Shown: positions 1-8,453 of the stretch, piece after piece | Numbering within the stretch: the first letter of the stretch is position 1 | Layout: every line of letters begins with the position of its first letter | Assembly (NCBI GenBank): GCA_027483805.1 | Contig: JAIXTS010000527.1 | Coordinates: forward strand, 1 to 34,585 | Origin: Azospirillum sp. | GTDB taxonomy: Bacteria > Pseudomonadota > Alphaproteobacteria > Azospirillales > Azospirillaceae | Direction: 5' to 3' | DNA length: 34,585 bases | Position numbers and translations under genes: made by a program | The notes under the pieces: generated by a model | Told to the model about the DNA's origin: nothing | Database searches by the model: none | What the model saw: the letters and a program-made list of their open reading frames with translations, nothing else

Positions 1-1
1 C

Positions 2-628
2 GACCTGTCCGCCGCCCTGGCCCGACCCGTGCGGCTGGCCAATGACGCCAATTGCCTGGCCCTGTCCGAGGCGGTCGACGGGGCCGCCGCCGGCGCCGCT
101 GTCGCCTTTGCCATCATCATCGGCACAGGCTGTGGTGGCGGACTGGTTGTGAATGGCAGGCTGGTGGAAGGCGCCAATGGCATTGGCGGCGAATGGGGGC
201 ACATGCCCCTGCCCTGGCCCACGGCGGACGAGGTGCCCGGCCCCGCCTGCTGGTGCGGGCAGAAGGGCTGTCTGGAAACCTGGGTGTCGGGCACGGGCCT
301 GCGCCGCGACCATGCCGCCGTGACCGGCAATGACCAGCCCGGCGAATGGATCATCAAGGCGGCCCGCGCCGGGGATGCCGGGGCGTCGGCGGCCCTGGAC
401 CGGTATATCAACCGGCTGGGCCGGGCCATGGCCTTGATCAGCAACATTGTCGATCCGGACATGTTCGTGTTAGGTGGCGGCCTGTCGAATGTCGCCGAGC
501 TGTATGAGCGGCTGGTCCCCGTGATCCGCGCCCATGTCTTCTGTGACAGCTGGCGGGCCCGCATCGCGCCGGCCCGCTGGGGCGACAGTTCGGGGGTGCG
601 CGGGGCGGCGCGCCTGTGGCAATCCTGA
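2..628 (+). CDS. ROK family sugar kinase, C-terminal part (5' end outside window)
   Basis: Frame is open from base 2 (DLSAALARPVRLANDANCLALSEA...); ROK signatures: IIIGTGCGGGLVVNG, GEWGHMPLP, CWCGQKGCLETWVSG zinc/ROK motif. Confidence 0.9.
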   Translation, partial: DLSAALARPVRLANDANCLALSEAVDGAAAGAAVAFAIIIGTGCGGGLVVNGRLVEGANGIGGEWGHMPLPWPTADEVPGPACWCGQKGCLETWVSGTGLRRDHAAVTGNDQPGEWIIKAARAGDAGASAALDRYINRLGRAMALISNIVDPDMFVLGGGLSNVAELYERLVPVIRAHVFCDSWRARIAPARWGDSSGVRGAARLWQS

Positions 629-643
629 CCGGGAACCGACCTG

Positions 644-1813
644 ATGACCAACTCCCCCTTTCCCCTGGCCGACACCGTCCGCCGCCGCGACCGGCTGGTC
701 GCCTGGGTGCGTGACCATGCCTATCCGCTGTGGTGGGAACAGGGATATGATCATGCGCGCGGTGGCTTTCATGAAAAGCTGGACCCGTCGGGCCGCCCCG
801 TTGACGCCCCGCGCCGGGCGCGGGTGCAGCCGCGCCAGATCTATTCTTATGCCATCGCCCCCAGCCTGGGCTGGCAGGGTCCGGCCCGCCTGATCGTCGA
901 ACAGGCGCTGGCCACCTATCTGTCGCGCTACCGCCGCGATGACGGGCTGTTCCGCACCCTGGTGGCGGCGGACGGGTCGGTGCTGGATGACAGCGTCGAT
1001 CTTTATGATCAGGCCTTTGCCCTGTTCGGCCTGTGCCATGCCGCCCAGGCGCTGGACGATCTGGCCGGATTGCACCCGGTAGCTGCCAGCCTGCGCGACC
1101 GGATGACCGCCCGCTGCGCGCATCAGGGCGGGTTCGCCGATCTGGACCCCACCGCCGCCACCTTGCAATCCAACCCCAACATGCACCTGTTCGAGGCCTC
1201 GCTGGCCTGGGAAGCGGCGGGCGGCGATGCCGGCTGGACCGCCATGGCCGACGGCATTGCCGGCCTGGCCCTGACCCGCTTCATCGACACCAATACCGGC
1301 GCCCTGCGCGAATTTTTCGACCGCACCTGGCAGCCCGCGCCCGGCACGCCGGGCCGTATCGTCGAACCGGGGCACCAGTTCGAATGGGCCTGGCTGCTGC
1401 TGCGCTGGGGCCAGCAGCGCGGCCGGGCCGACGCGGTGCAGGCCGGCCTGCGCCTGCTGGAGATTGGCGAGACCCACGGCGTGGACCCGGCGCGCGGTGT
1501 GGGCTTCAACAGCCTGCTGGATGATTTCTCCATCCATGACCATGGCGCCCGCCTGTGGCCGCAGACCGAACGTATCAAAGCCGCCGTCCTGGCCGCCGAA
1601 ATCACCGGCGACCCCGCCTTCTGGACCATCGCCACCCAGGGGGCCGACGGCCTGCTGCGCTATCTGGACACGCCGGTCAAGGGCCTGTGGTGGGACAAGC
1701 TCTCCCCCGCCGGCCATTTCACCGACGAACCGGCACCCGCCAGCAGCTTCTACCACATCACCTGCGCCATCGCCGAACTGGACCGCGCCGTCACGGCGGC
1801 CCTGGCGGAGTGA
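644..1813 (+). CDS. AGE family epimerase/isomerase (N-acylglucosamine 2-epimerase / mannose isomerase-like)
   Basis: 389 aa; motifs WWEQGYDHARGGFHEKLD, NPNMHLFEASLAWEAA, EPGHQFEWAWLLLRWG, KGLWWDKLSPAGHF typical of the (alpha/alpha)6-barrel AGE family; follows the ROK kinase. Confidence 0.9.
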   Translation: MTNSPFPLADTVRRRDRLVAWVRDHAYPLWWEQGYDHARGGFHEKLDPSGRPVDAPRRARVQPRQIYSYAIAPSLGWQGPARLIVEQALATYLSRYRRDDGLFRTLVAADGSVLDDSVDLYDQAFALFGLCHAAQALDDLAGLHPVAASLRDRMTARCAHQGGFADLDPTAATLQSNPNMHLFEASLAWEAAGGDAGWTAMADGIAGLALTRFIDTNTGALREFFDRTWQPAPGTPGRIVEPGHQFEWAWLLLRWGQQRGRADAVQAGLRLLEIGETHGVDPARGVGFNSLLDDFSIHDHGARLWPQTERIKAAVLAAEITGDPAFWTIATQGADGLLRYLDTPVKGLWWDKLSPAGHFTDEPAPASSFYHITCAIAELDRAVTAALAE

Positions 1814-1832
1814 GTGCCGGCAGCCGTGTCAG

Positions 1833-1865
1833 CATTCGGAGGGGCGGGCAACGCCTCTCCGAATG
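1833..1865. repeat. Inverted repeat built on iteron core: CATTCGGAGGGGCG-GGCAA-CGCCTCTCCGAATG
   Basis: 14-nt arms with one mismatch and a 5-nt loop, read directly; arms begin and end with the CATTCGGAG core seen in the iterons at 15256-15585. Confidence 0.85.
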
Positions 1866-1930
1866 GGCCGGTCCTGTGAAACGCTGTGAACCGTAAATCC
1901 ACCGCTGTTCCGGAGGACCGGTGCCGGCGA

Positions 1931-2014
1931 CTCCGAATGGCGGCCGCCAATGCAACATCGTGCAACAGAAAAACCGGGTGCGTTTCAGAGCGCCGATGTC
2001 AGCAGCTCCGAATG
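1931..2014. repeat. Two further CTCCGAATGG half-sites (1931-1939, 2006-2014), about 75 bp apart
   Basis: Exact CTCCGAATG at 1857-1865, 1931-1939 and 2006-2014 (spacing 74 and 75 bp); TGCAAC direct repeat at 1951 and 1961. Confidence 0.75.
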
Positions 2015-2221
2015 GGGGCCGGCGGTGGACAAGGCTGTGTTGTGATCGGGGCGGAGTATAGCACGGGTCGGGGGAAAAGTCAGCGGTTGGGGGGTGGCGG
2101 AGGGGCGGGTTTGCGCCCATAACGGTCATGCCAGACCCTTCAGGTCCATCCCGAAAGCTACCGTTCTTTCACGCAACGTGGGGACGGCTGAGTATGAGAC
2201 TTTGCAGCAAGACCGCTTCTG

Positions 2222-2274
2222 TTAAGTCCGACTTAAAAGGCGTTGCAGTCGACGGTTCCAACGTGGCGACTGCA
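2222..2274. repeat. Two inverted repeats downstream of the subtilase: TTAAGTC-C-GACTTAA and TGCAGTCG...CGACTGCA
   Basis: 2222-2236 is a perfect 7+1+7 palindrome; 2244-2251 pairs with 2267-2274, with an inner ACG/CGT. Could be termination or operator elements. Confidence 0.6.
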
Positions 2275-2367
2275 CCAGAATGAGCAATTCTATTGCGCAG
2301 ATCATTTCTTATAATCAGCTACTTACCGATTGTAGCTACAACTGAATTTGGTGCTGCTTTTCGTTCA

Positions 2368-4596
2368 CTAGCCTTGAAGTTGGATAGGCACCTGCAGCGG
2401 CAGCATTGGCTCAAGGATGTTGCGGTATTTGCGCACGATAATATCGTACAAGTCGGCATGACGCGGAGCCTCGATGGTAATTATCAGCGCGTATTTGATT
2501 TTCAGGCTCTGACGCTCGGCATGCCCTTCATCCCGCGCGACATAGTGAATATCGAAAACCGGGTTCTTGTAGCTTTTTCCCAGCTTGCGGGCCTCGCCGT
2601 TCAGGCACGTCTCCCATTTGTGCGCGTCGCGCCGCATCGACTCCTCGGTTTTGTCGTAGAGGTTTGATTGCGAGAAAAACCGCTCGGTCTTCGGGTGCAT
2701 GGCGTTGGGCTCAAAACGTGCATCGTGCGGGCGGAAGAACACTTCCAGCCCGCTCTTCGTGTAAGTCCCCGGATGCGCGGAATCGATCTCGGTCGTGTAG
2801 CAAAGCGTCGCCTTGATCCTGACCTTGCCCCTCAAATCCTCGTCGGGAAGCGGGATCGCCGCGCGCAGGTATTTTGAGGCTGTCAGTTCGCCCTGATAGA
2901 CGACCCGCACCGACCCGTCCGGGCATACCGCGATCTGGTCGATATCGTCGCGCACGCGACCCCATCCGATATCGGACTGGGGCTCTTGCCCTTCCTCTGC
3001 AGTATGGATCAGCAACGCTTTGACCGCCAAGGCTTCCAGCGAGCCGCCGAAGTTTGCCTTCACTCCCGTTCCGATACGAAGCGCATGCGGCGAGGCAAAA
3101 CTGGTCCCGCACTGCGGAACGAGCGCAGTACCTGAGCTCGGCGCCAGCACCATGTAAGGCGTGTCCTGGCATCCGCCGAACGCGACCACGTCCGGCTTGA
3201 TGACGCCGGGGCTGCGCCCCGGTCCAACCGAGCTGTAGCTTGCCCGCTTCCAGATTTTTTCCTCGCAATCGCTTGCGCCGATTGCCAGACCGTTCACCGT
3301 ATCGGCTGGCACCTGAACACGGTTTAGTTGCGCATTCGCGTTTGCCTCGCCGTCGTTGCCGACTGCGACAGTCGCCACGCATGAACCATCGGCGAGATAT
3401 TCATCCAGCACAGCCGTCCACGCATGAACGTCATCATCTTCGATCGGCAGCGACGGCCCGAGGCTAAGATTGATGAAATCGTACTTAGGTGAGCTATCGA
3501 GCGTGTTCTTGATCCGCTCGAGAACGTCGTACAGCTCGAGTGGATCGGCGCCGGAATTCACGTCCCACACGCGAATATGATCGACGTTCGCGAACGGCGG
3601 CTGAGCCTCGCCCGGCTTGTGCGAACCAAAGAGGACAGCGCTCGTCACAGCATAGCCGTGATCCAGAGCTTCTTGCACCGGAGCGCCGATTCCAGGCGGA
3701 TCGAAGCGCGTAACCCACGGGTCCAGAATAGTTCCTTCGGGCATCCCGCCGTCGAAGATCGCGACCCGCACATTGGGATCGACCGCAGGCGAGGCCGGAA
3801 GCATTACATTTCCGGCTGCCTTGGCCTTGAGGCTGCGAAGTGGAAACAGATCCCGCAATCTGGGCATTTCGCGCAGCGCGCGCAGATAAGAAAATTGCGC
3901 GATCTCGCCGAGCAGTTCGCGCGGAGCCATCATGCGGATGAAGCACAGCCCGCCCGCATGAAAACGATGCTCTAGGTCCGCCTTCAGTCCGAAAGATGCG
4001 ACGTATTCCTGAAACGCCTCGATGATATAGAGATCGCCGCGGAACTCGCTGGCATGAATCACGGCTTCAAGCGGGCTAACCTCCAGCTCCGAGAATCTAC
4101 CTTTGATCTTGGCCTGCGCGTCGATCGGATCGATCTGCTCCAGCGCGGTAAGATCGCCTCGCACCGCCTCCTCAATCGAACCGCGCTCGATATCGGCCAA
4201 CAGACGCCGAAAGTTGCTCGTGCCGCCGGCGACGAACAGCTTCGTAGTAGGCTTCTCTTCAGGAACGCGGTCGCGGCTGCGCCTTTCCGGCGTCACCAGG
4301 GTCGGCTTGCTGCCGACAGCCTTGAGCCCGTAGAATTTCAGCACTCGCTCAGGATAATAGCTCTTGGCGATGTATTCCGGGTTCAGCACGATGCCGCCGA
4401 CGACCTCGCCCTTAGGCTTGGCCGCCTCAGGAAGTTCGGCGAACGCGCGCATCATTTGATCGAGCATCGGCGCGAGACGCGCGCGCGCTTGCTCATATGT
4501 GTACGGAGGCTCCCTATCGAGCTTGCGACCCGAAGGCGTGACCGGCTCCGTGAGCCTCTCGCCCTTGCCGAGGAAAAAATTCTTTCTCTCAGCCAT
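2368..4596 (-). CDS. S8 family (subtilisin-like) serine peptidase, IetS-like
   Basis: 742 aa; plausible triad Asp in VRVAIFDGGMPEG, His in ALDHGYAVTSAVLFGS, Ser in CGTSFASPHALRIG; overlaps the upstream AAA ATPase gene by 8 bp. Confidence 0.9.
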   Translation of the reverse strand: MAERKNFFLGKGERLTEPVTPSGRKLDREPPYTYEQARARLAPMLDQMMRAFAELPEAAKPKGEVVGGIVLNPEYIAKSYYPERVLKFYGLKAVGSKPTLVTPERRSRDRVPEEKPTTKLFVAGGTSNFRRLLADIERGSIEEAVRGDLTALEQIDPIDAQAKIKGRFSELEVSPLEAVIHASEFRGDLYIIEAFQEYVASFGLKADLEHRFHAGGLCFIRMMAPRELLGEIAQFSYLRALREMPRLRDLFPLRSLKAKAAGNVMLPASPAVDPNVRVAIFDGGMPEGTILDPWVTRFDPPGIGAPVQEALDHGYAVTSAVLFGSHKPGEAQPPFANVDHIRVWDVNSGADPLELYDVLERIKNTLDSSPKYDFINLSLGPSLPIEDDDVHAWTAVLDEYLADGSCVATVAVGNDGEANANAQLNRVQVPADTVNGLAIGASDCEEKIWKRASYSSVGPGRSPGVIKPDVVAFGGCQDTPYMVLAPSSGTALVPQCGTSFASPHALRIGTGVKANFGGSLEALAVKALLIHTAEEGQEPQSDIGWGRVRDDIDQIAVCPDGSVRVVYQGELTASKYLRAAIPLPDEDLRGKVRIKATLCYTTEIDSAHPGTYTKSGLEVFFRPHDARFEPNAMHPKTERFFSQSNLYDKTEESMRRDAHKWETCLNGEARKLGKSYKNPVFDIHYVARDEGHAERQSLKIKYALIITIEAPRHADLYDIIVRKYRNILEPMLPLQVPIQLQG

Positions 4597-5734
4597 GCGT
4601 CCCCTCCCGGGCGTCAGTCTTCACTTCCTTGATGATTTCTCGCTTGCGAAGCGTATCGCGGCTTACCCCCGTGATCTCCGCCGCCCGTCGTTGCGAGACG
4701 CCCTTGATCGAGTACAATTTGGTCGCAAGAGATATTTGATCGGCGCGGGGCAAAGACTTCACAAAGCGATGAATGTAATCCTCCACCTCTTCGCCGATAT
4801 CGCGATTGTTCATCATCGAATCCCGGCGAAGCCCCATCACGCGTTTCTTAATATCGCTGAAATTCATCGATCCGAAGATAATCGACATGATATCGATCCA
4901 TTCTCGGCCTATTTCGATTTCGCCGCCGAGATACCCATAGATCGCCCGTTCGATCTCGCCCCGCTGCGGAGCCGGGAACGAGACGATGGAATCAAACCTC
5001 CGCCACACAGCAGGATCGAGCAGTTCAGGGTGATTGGTCGCCGCGAGCAGCAGGCCATCGGCGGGCCACTCGTCAATCTCTTGCAGGAGCACTGTGACAA
5101 GGCGTTTTAGCTCGCCGATTTCGGTGGCGTCGTCGCGCCGCTTGGCGATCGCATCCAGCTCATCCAGTAGCAGGACGCAGCTTTGCCGCTTGGCGTAATC
5201 CAGCACCGCCCGCACGTTGTTTCCTGTGCGACCCAAAAAACTGCTCATGACCGCTGAGAGGTCAAGGATGAGCAGAGGCAAATCGAGCTGCGAGGCAATC
5301 CAGCGCGCCGACATCGTCTTGCCCACGCCCGGCGGGCCGATGAACAGGGCGGACCTGGTTGGCTCCAGTCCGGCGCCTGCCAGTCGCTCGGCTTGATGAC
5401 GCTCCCGAATGATCGTCTCGATCTCGCGCGCTACTTCCGGCGAATAGACGGGCTCTGGCATTTCGCGCGTGGGGCGCTCCATCCGCACCAGATGAAGTCT
5501 GGAATCGCTATCGACGGGTAGAGGCAACGCCGTCTCACGGCGCAAGGCCGAACTACGGCCCGACGCATTCTTCAAAAGTACGCCGATCTCCTCTGCTAAT
5601 TCCGGTGCACTCGCTCGGTAGCGGCGCGCTACCTTCCCAAGATAGAGTGGCACGTCCTGCTGACGCTCGCCCAGCGCTAGGCGCGCCAGCGCGATAAATT
5701 CTTCAGTTCCTCGGAATGTTTTTGGTTCAGCCAC
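4589..5734 (-). CDS. AAA+ ATPase, IetA-like partner of the subtilase
   Basis: Walker A GPPGVGKTMSA, Walker B CVLLLDELDAIAKRRDD, sensor LLLAATNHPELLDPAVWRRFD; C-terminal HTH-like SQRRAAEITGVSRDTLRKREI. Confidence 0.9.
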   Translation of the reverse strand: MAEPKTFRGTEEFIALARLALGERQQDVPLYLGKVARRYRASAPELAEEIGVLLKNASGRSSALRRETALPLPVDSDSRLHLVRMERPTREMPEPVYSPEVAREIETIIRERHQAERLAGAGLEPTRSALFIGPPGVGKTMSARWIASQLDLPLLILDLSAVMSSFLGRTGNNVRAVLDYAKRQSCVLLLDELDAIAKRRDDATEIGELKRLVTVLLQEIDEWPADGLLLAATNHPELLDPAVWRRFDSIVSFPAPQRGEIERAIYGYLGGEIEIGREWIDIMSIIFGSMNFSDIKKRVMGLRRDSMMNNRDIGEEVEDYIHRFVKSLPRADQISLATKLYSIKGVSQRRAAEITGVSRDTLRKREIIKEVKTDAREGTHG

Positions 5735-6234
5735 GACGCCCTCTTATCTGATCGCCGACTCGTACCATGGGAGTGGACTAGAATCCAGGAAAAACTCAGT
5801 ACATATTCCAATAAGGCCATAACATATTGCGATATAATGTCTTTTTGATGGACTGGTTTTAAGGCGTTTGGAAATTACTAGTCCACTTTGTGGCGGCGTA
5901 CCGACCAGCCAGCGGCCCCCTCCGTTCTGACTAGGCCGAATTCTCGCCGCACCCTTCGAAAATTTGTCGCTGCAATCCTATCGCTCATTCAGTTGCAATG
6001 GCCGCTTCAGAGCGGCTGTCGGTTGCCCACAGGAGCGAAACGAAGTTCGAATGCGTTTGCGGCCACGGCGGCTATCGCGTATCAGCGGCTCGAAAGCGGA
6101 CTGGCCGCTTCCGACCCCTTTCAGCTATAAACCCGCCCCTGCCCCCACCTCGTCATAGGAATTAATTCTTTACACCCTCCCCTCCCCACGCCCATACTCC
6201 CGGCATCCTTCCCCCCTTCTGCCAGGAGCCTGTC

Positions 6235-6615
6235 ATGGATGCGTTCAGTGTGGAGACCCTGATGGGGGCCGGGGTGGGGCTGGCGGCGGCGGGGGCGCTG
6301 GCGGGGGTGCGGTGGCTGGTGGCGGGCAAGGCGCGGGAGATCGAGGGGTTGCCCGGGCTGATCCAGGCCCTGCGGCTGGAGTTGGTGCGGGTGGGCGCAC
6401 GGCTGGACCGGGCGGAGGCGGATATCGCCAATGACAAGGCGGGGCGGCGGGCCTTTGGGTCGGTGGAAATCCTGGTCAGCAAGATCAGCGCCGATATCGG
6501 CCACCTGTCGGCCGACCTGCAGAAACTGTCCGACCGGCATGAACGCGGCAATCAGGAAATCTGGGCCGCCATCGACCGGCTGCGCGGCGGCCGCGAGATG
6601 CGGGAGGCGGGATGA
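6235..6615 (+). CDS. Small hypothetical protein with N-terminal hydrophobic segment and coiled-coil-like C-terminus
   Basis: 126 aa; TLMGAGVGLAAAGALAGVRWLVAG hydrophobic start, then a heptad-rich region; upstream CAGGAG 5-6 nt before ATG. No family recognised. Confidence 0.6.
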   Translation: MDAFSVETLMGAGVGLAAAGALAGVRWLVAGKAREIEGLPGLIQALRLELVRVGARLDRAEADIANDKAGRRAFGSVEILVSKISADIGHLSADLQKLSDRHERGNQEIWAAIDRLRGGREMREAG

Positions 6616-6671
6616 GCCGCTTGGCATTGGGAGGACGAAAAAATGCGCCCCCAGCCATCGGCACCACGGGT

Positions 6672-8357
6672 CTAGGGCGCGCGGCTGGCAAACGGGCCGA
6701 TCATGGTGCCGATGAAGCCGCCGGCCTTTCGGGTGGACAGGATGGTGCCGTCGGCGCCCGTCAGCACGGGTTGCCAAGCGGCATCGGGGCCGGCCGCGAT
6801 GTCAAAATCATACTGCCCGCCGCGGGCCGTGATGCGCATTCGGTAGGCGGCGGCGGGTGTCACCGCGACGCTGGCCAGCAGGCGGCCGGCGGCCGGGGCC
6901 TCCTTGCCGGCGCGGGCCGCCACGCGCGCCACCAGCCGTGCGCCGTCCTTTTCAAGGGTGAAGCGTATCCAGTTCTCATCACTCTGCACCGCGGCCAGGC
7001 CCGCCCGTTCCCCCGGTTGATCCGGCGTGAAGAGCATTTCGGTGGTGATGCTGGCATTGTGATGCTGCTGACGCCGTGCCCAGAAGGCGGGGTTGCCATG
7101 GTCGGACAGGCCGACGGGCAGCAATTTTAAGGTCAAGGCCCCGTCCGACAGCCGGTACCAGTCGCCCTTGGGATTGCGCGCCATCATCCAATAGGGGGGC
7201 AGACGGTCGCCATCAAACTCGTCCCGCACCCGAAAGGCACCGCTGGTTGGCACCGGGGGTGCGGGTTGGGCTGGCAGGTCGGGCCTGGCATGGGTCAGGG
7301 GGATGGGCTGGGCCGGATCGGTCAGGCGCGGCCAGCCATCGACCCAGCGCACCGGCATCAGGAATGTCTCCCGCCCGGTATTGTAGAGATCATCGCCATA
7401 GGGCCGGATGGCCAGGAAACTGGCCCACCATTCGCCCTTGGGGGTCAGCACAAAATCGGCATGCCCGGCCGAGGTGACGGGGAAGGGCCGGGCGGGGTCC
7501 AGATCACGCTGTGTCAGGATCGGGTTGGCCGGGTTGGGCGTGAACGGGCCCATGGGGCTGCTGCCGCGCAGCACCACCTGGGAATGGTTGATGGCCGTCC
7601 CCCCCTCGGCACAGATCAGGTAATAATAACCATCCTTCTTGAAAATATGCGGGCCTTCGATCCAGATCGGCTTGGTCGAGAGATCCACACCGCCATTGAC
7701 CAGCACCTTGCGCGGGCCGATGGTCTTCATGGTTTTCAGGTCCAGTTCCTGCACCCAGATGGCGCGGTGCCCCTCATAGAGCGGCTTGCCCTCCGGCGGG
7801 CCGTTATTGACGATATAGGTGCGGCCATCCTCGTCAAAAAAGATCGAGGGATCGATGCCGCCCTCCAGATCGGGCAGCCAGATCGGGTCCGACCAGGGGC
7901 CCTTGGGGTCCTTGGCGGTGATGATAAAATTGCCGCCGCAATCGACACAGGTGTTCAGGATATAGAAGGTGCCATCATGATAATCGATGGCCGGCGCAAA
8001 CACCCCGCGCGACAGGCCCAGCGCCTTAAAATCAAGCTGGTCCGGCCGGTCGATGGCATTGCCGATCTGGGTCCAGCTCACCAGATCGCGGGAATGGAAC
8101 ACGGGAATGCCGGGAAACCAGGAAAAGGTGGAGGTGACGAGGTAATAATCATCGCCCACCCGGGTGATCGACGGGTCGGGGTAAAAACCGGTCAGGATGG
8201 GATTGCGGTACTGGCCCGGCCCGGCCTTCACCACGGCGTCCGACGGGTCGGCGCCCTGATAATCCAGCCAGTTGAACCGCGCCGTATCGGCGGCCAGGGC
8301 CAGAGGGGCCGTGAACAGGGCCGTGGCCAGCAGCGTGGCCGCTTTCAATCCGCGCAT
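6672..8357 (-). CDS. Glycoside hydrolase family 43 (beta-xylosidase/arabinofuranosidase-like), secreted
   Basis: Signal peptide MRGLKAATLLATALFTAPLALAA; YRNPILTGFYPDPSITRVGDDYYLVTSTFSWFPGIPVFHSRDLVSW; GHADFVLTPKGEWW; GGAGGAAAC RBS before ATG at 8357. Confidence 0.92.
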   Translation of the reverse strand: MRGLKAATLLATALFTAPLALAADTARFNWLDYQGADPSDAVVKAGPGQYRNPILTGFYPDPSITRVGDDYYLVTSTFSWFPGIPVFHSRDLVSWTQIGNAIDRPDQLDFKALGLSRGVFAPAIDYHDGTFYILNTCVDCGGNFIITAKDPKGPWSDPIWLPDLEGGIDPSIFFDEDGRTYIVNNGPPEGKPLYEGHRAIWVQELDLKTMKTIGPRKVLVNGGVDLSTKPIWIEGPHIFKKDGYYYLICAEGGTAINHSQVVLRGSSPMGPFTPNPANPILTQRDLDPARPFPVTSAGHADFVLTPKGEWWASFLAIRPYGDDLYNTGRETFLMPVRWVDGWPRLTDPAQPIPLTHARPDLPAQPAPPVPTSGAFRVRDEFDGDRLPPYWMMARNPKGDWYRLSDGALTLKLLPVGLSDHGNPAFWARRQQHHNASITTEMLFTPDQPGERAGLAAVQSDENWIRFTLEKDGARLVARVAARAGKEAPAAGRLLASVAVTPAAAYRMRITARGGQYDFDIAAGPDAAWQPVLTGADGTILSTRKAGGFIGTMIGPFASRAP

Positions 8358-8453
8358 GTTTCCTCCGGTTTGTTTGGTTTTTGATTGTGGGCAGCAGGTC
8401 AGGGTGGGCGCGATGCACAAGCCCTGACAGAAAAGGCCTTCGATCTGATGCGG

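Noticed and set aside
470-1756. 428-aa - strand ORF
   Set aside because: Antisense to the AGE epimerase; no recognisable motifs.
1886-2129. Small ORFs (78 aa +, 112 aa -) across the iteron-core cluster
   Set aside because: They simply translate the CTCCGAATGG repeats (RRLRM / RPPFG) and lack RBS or homology.
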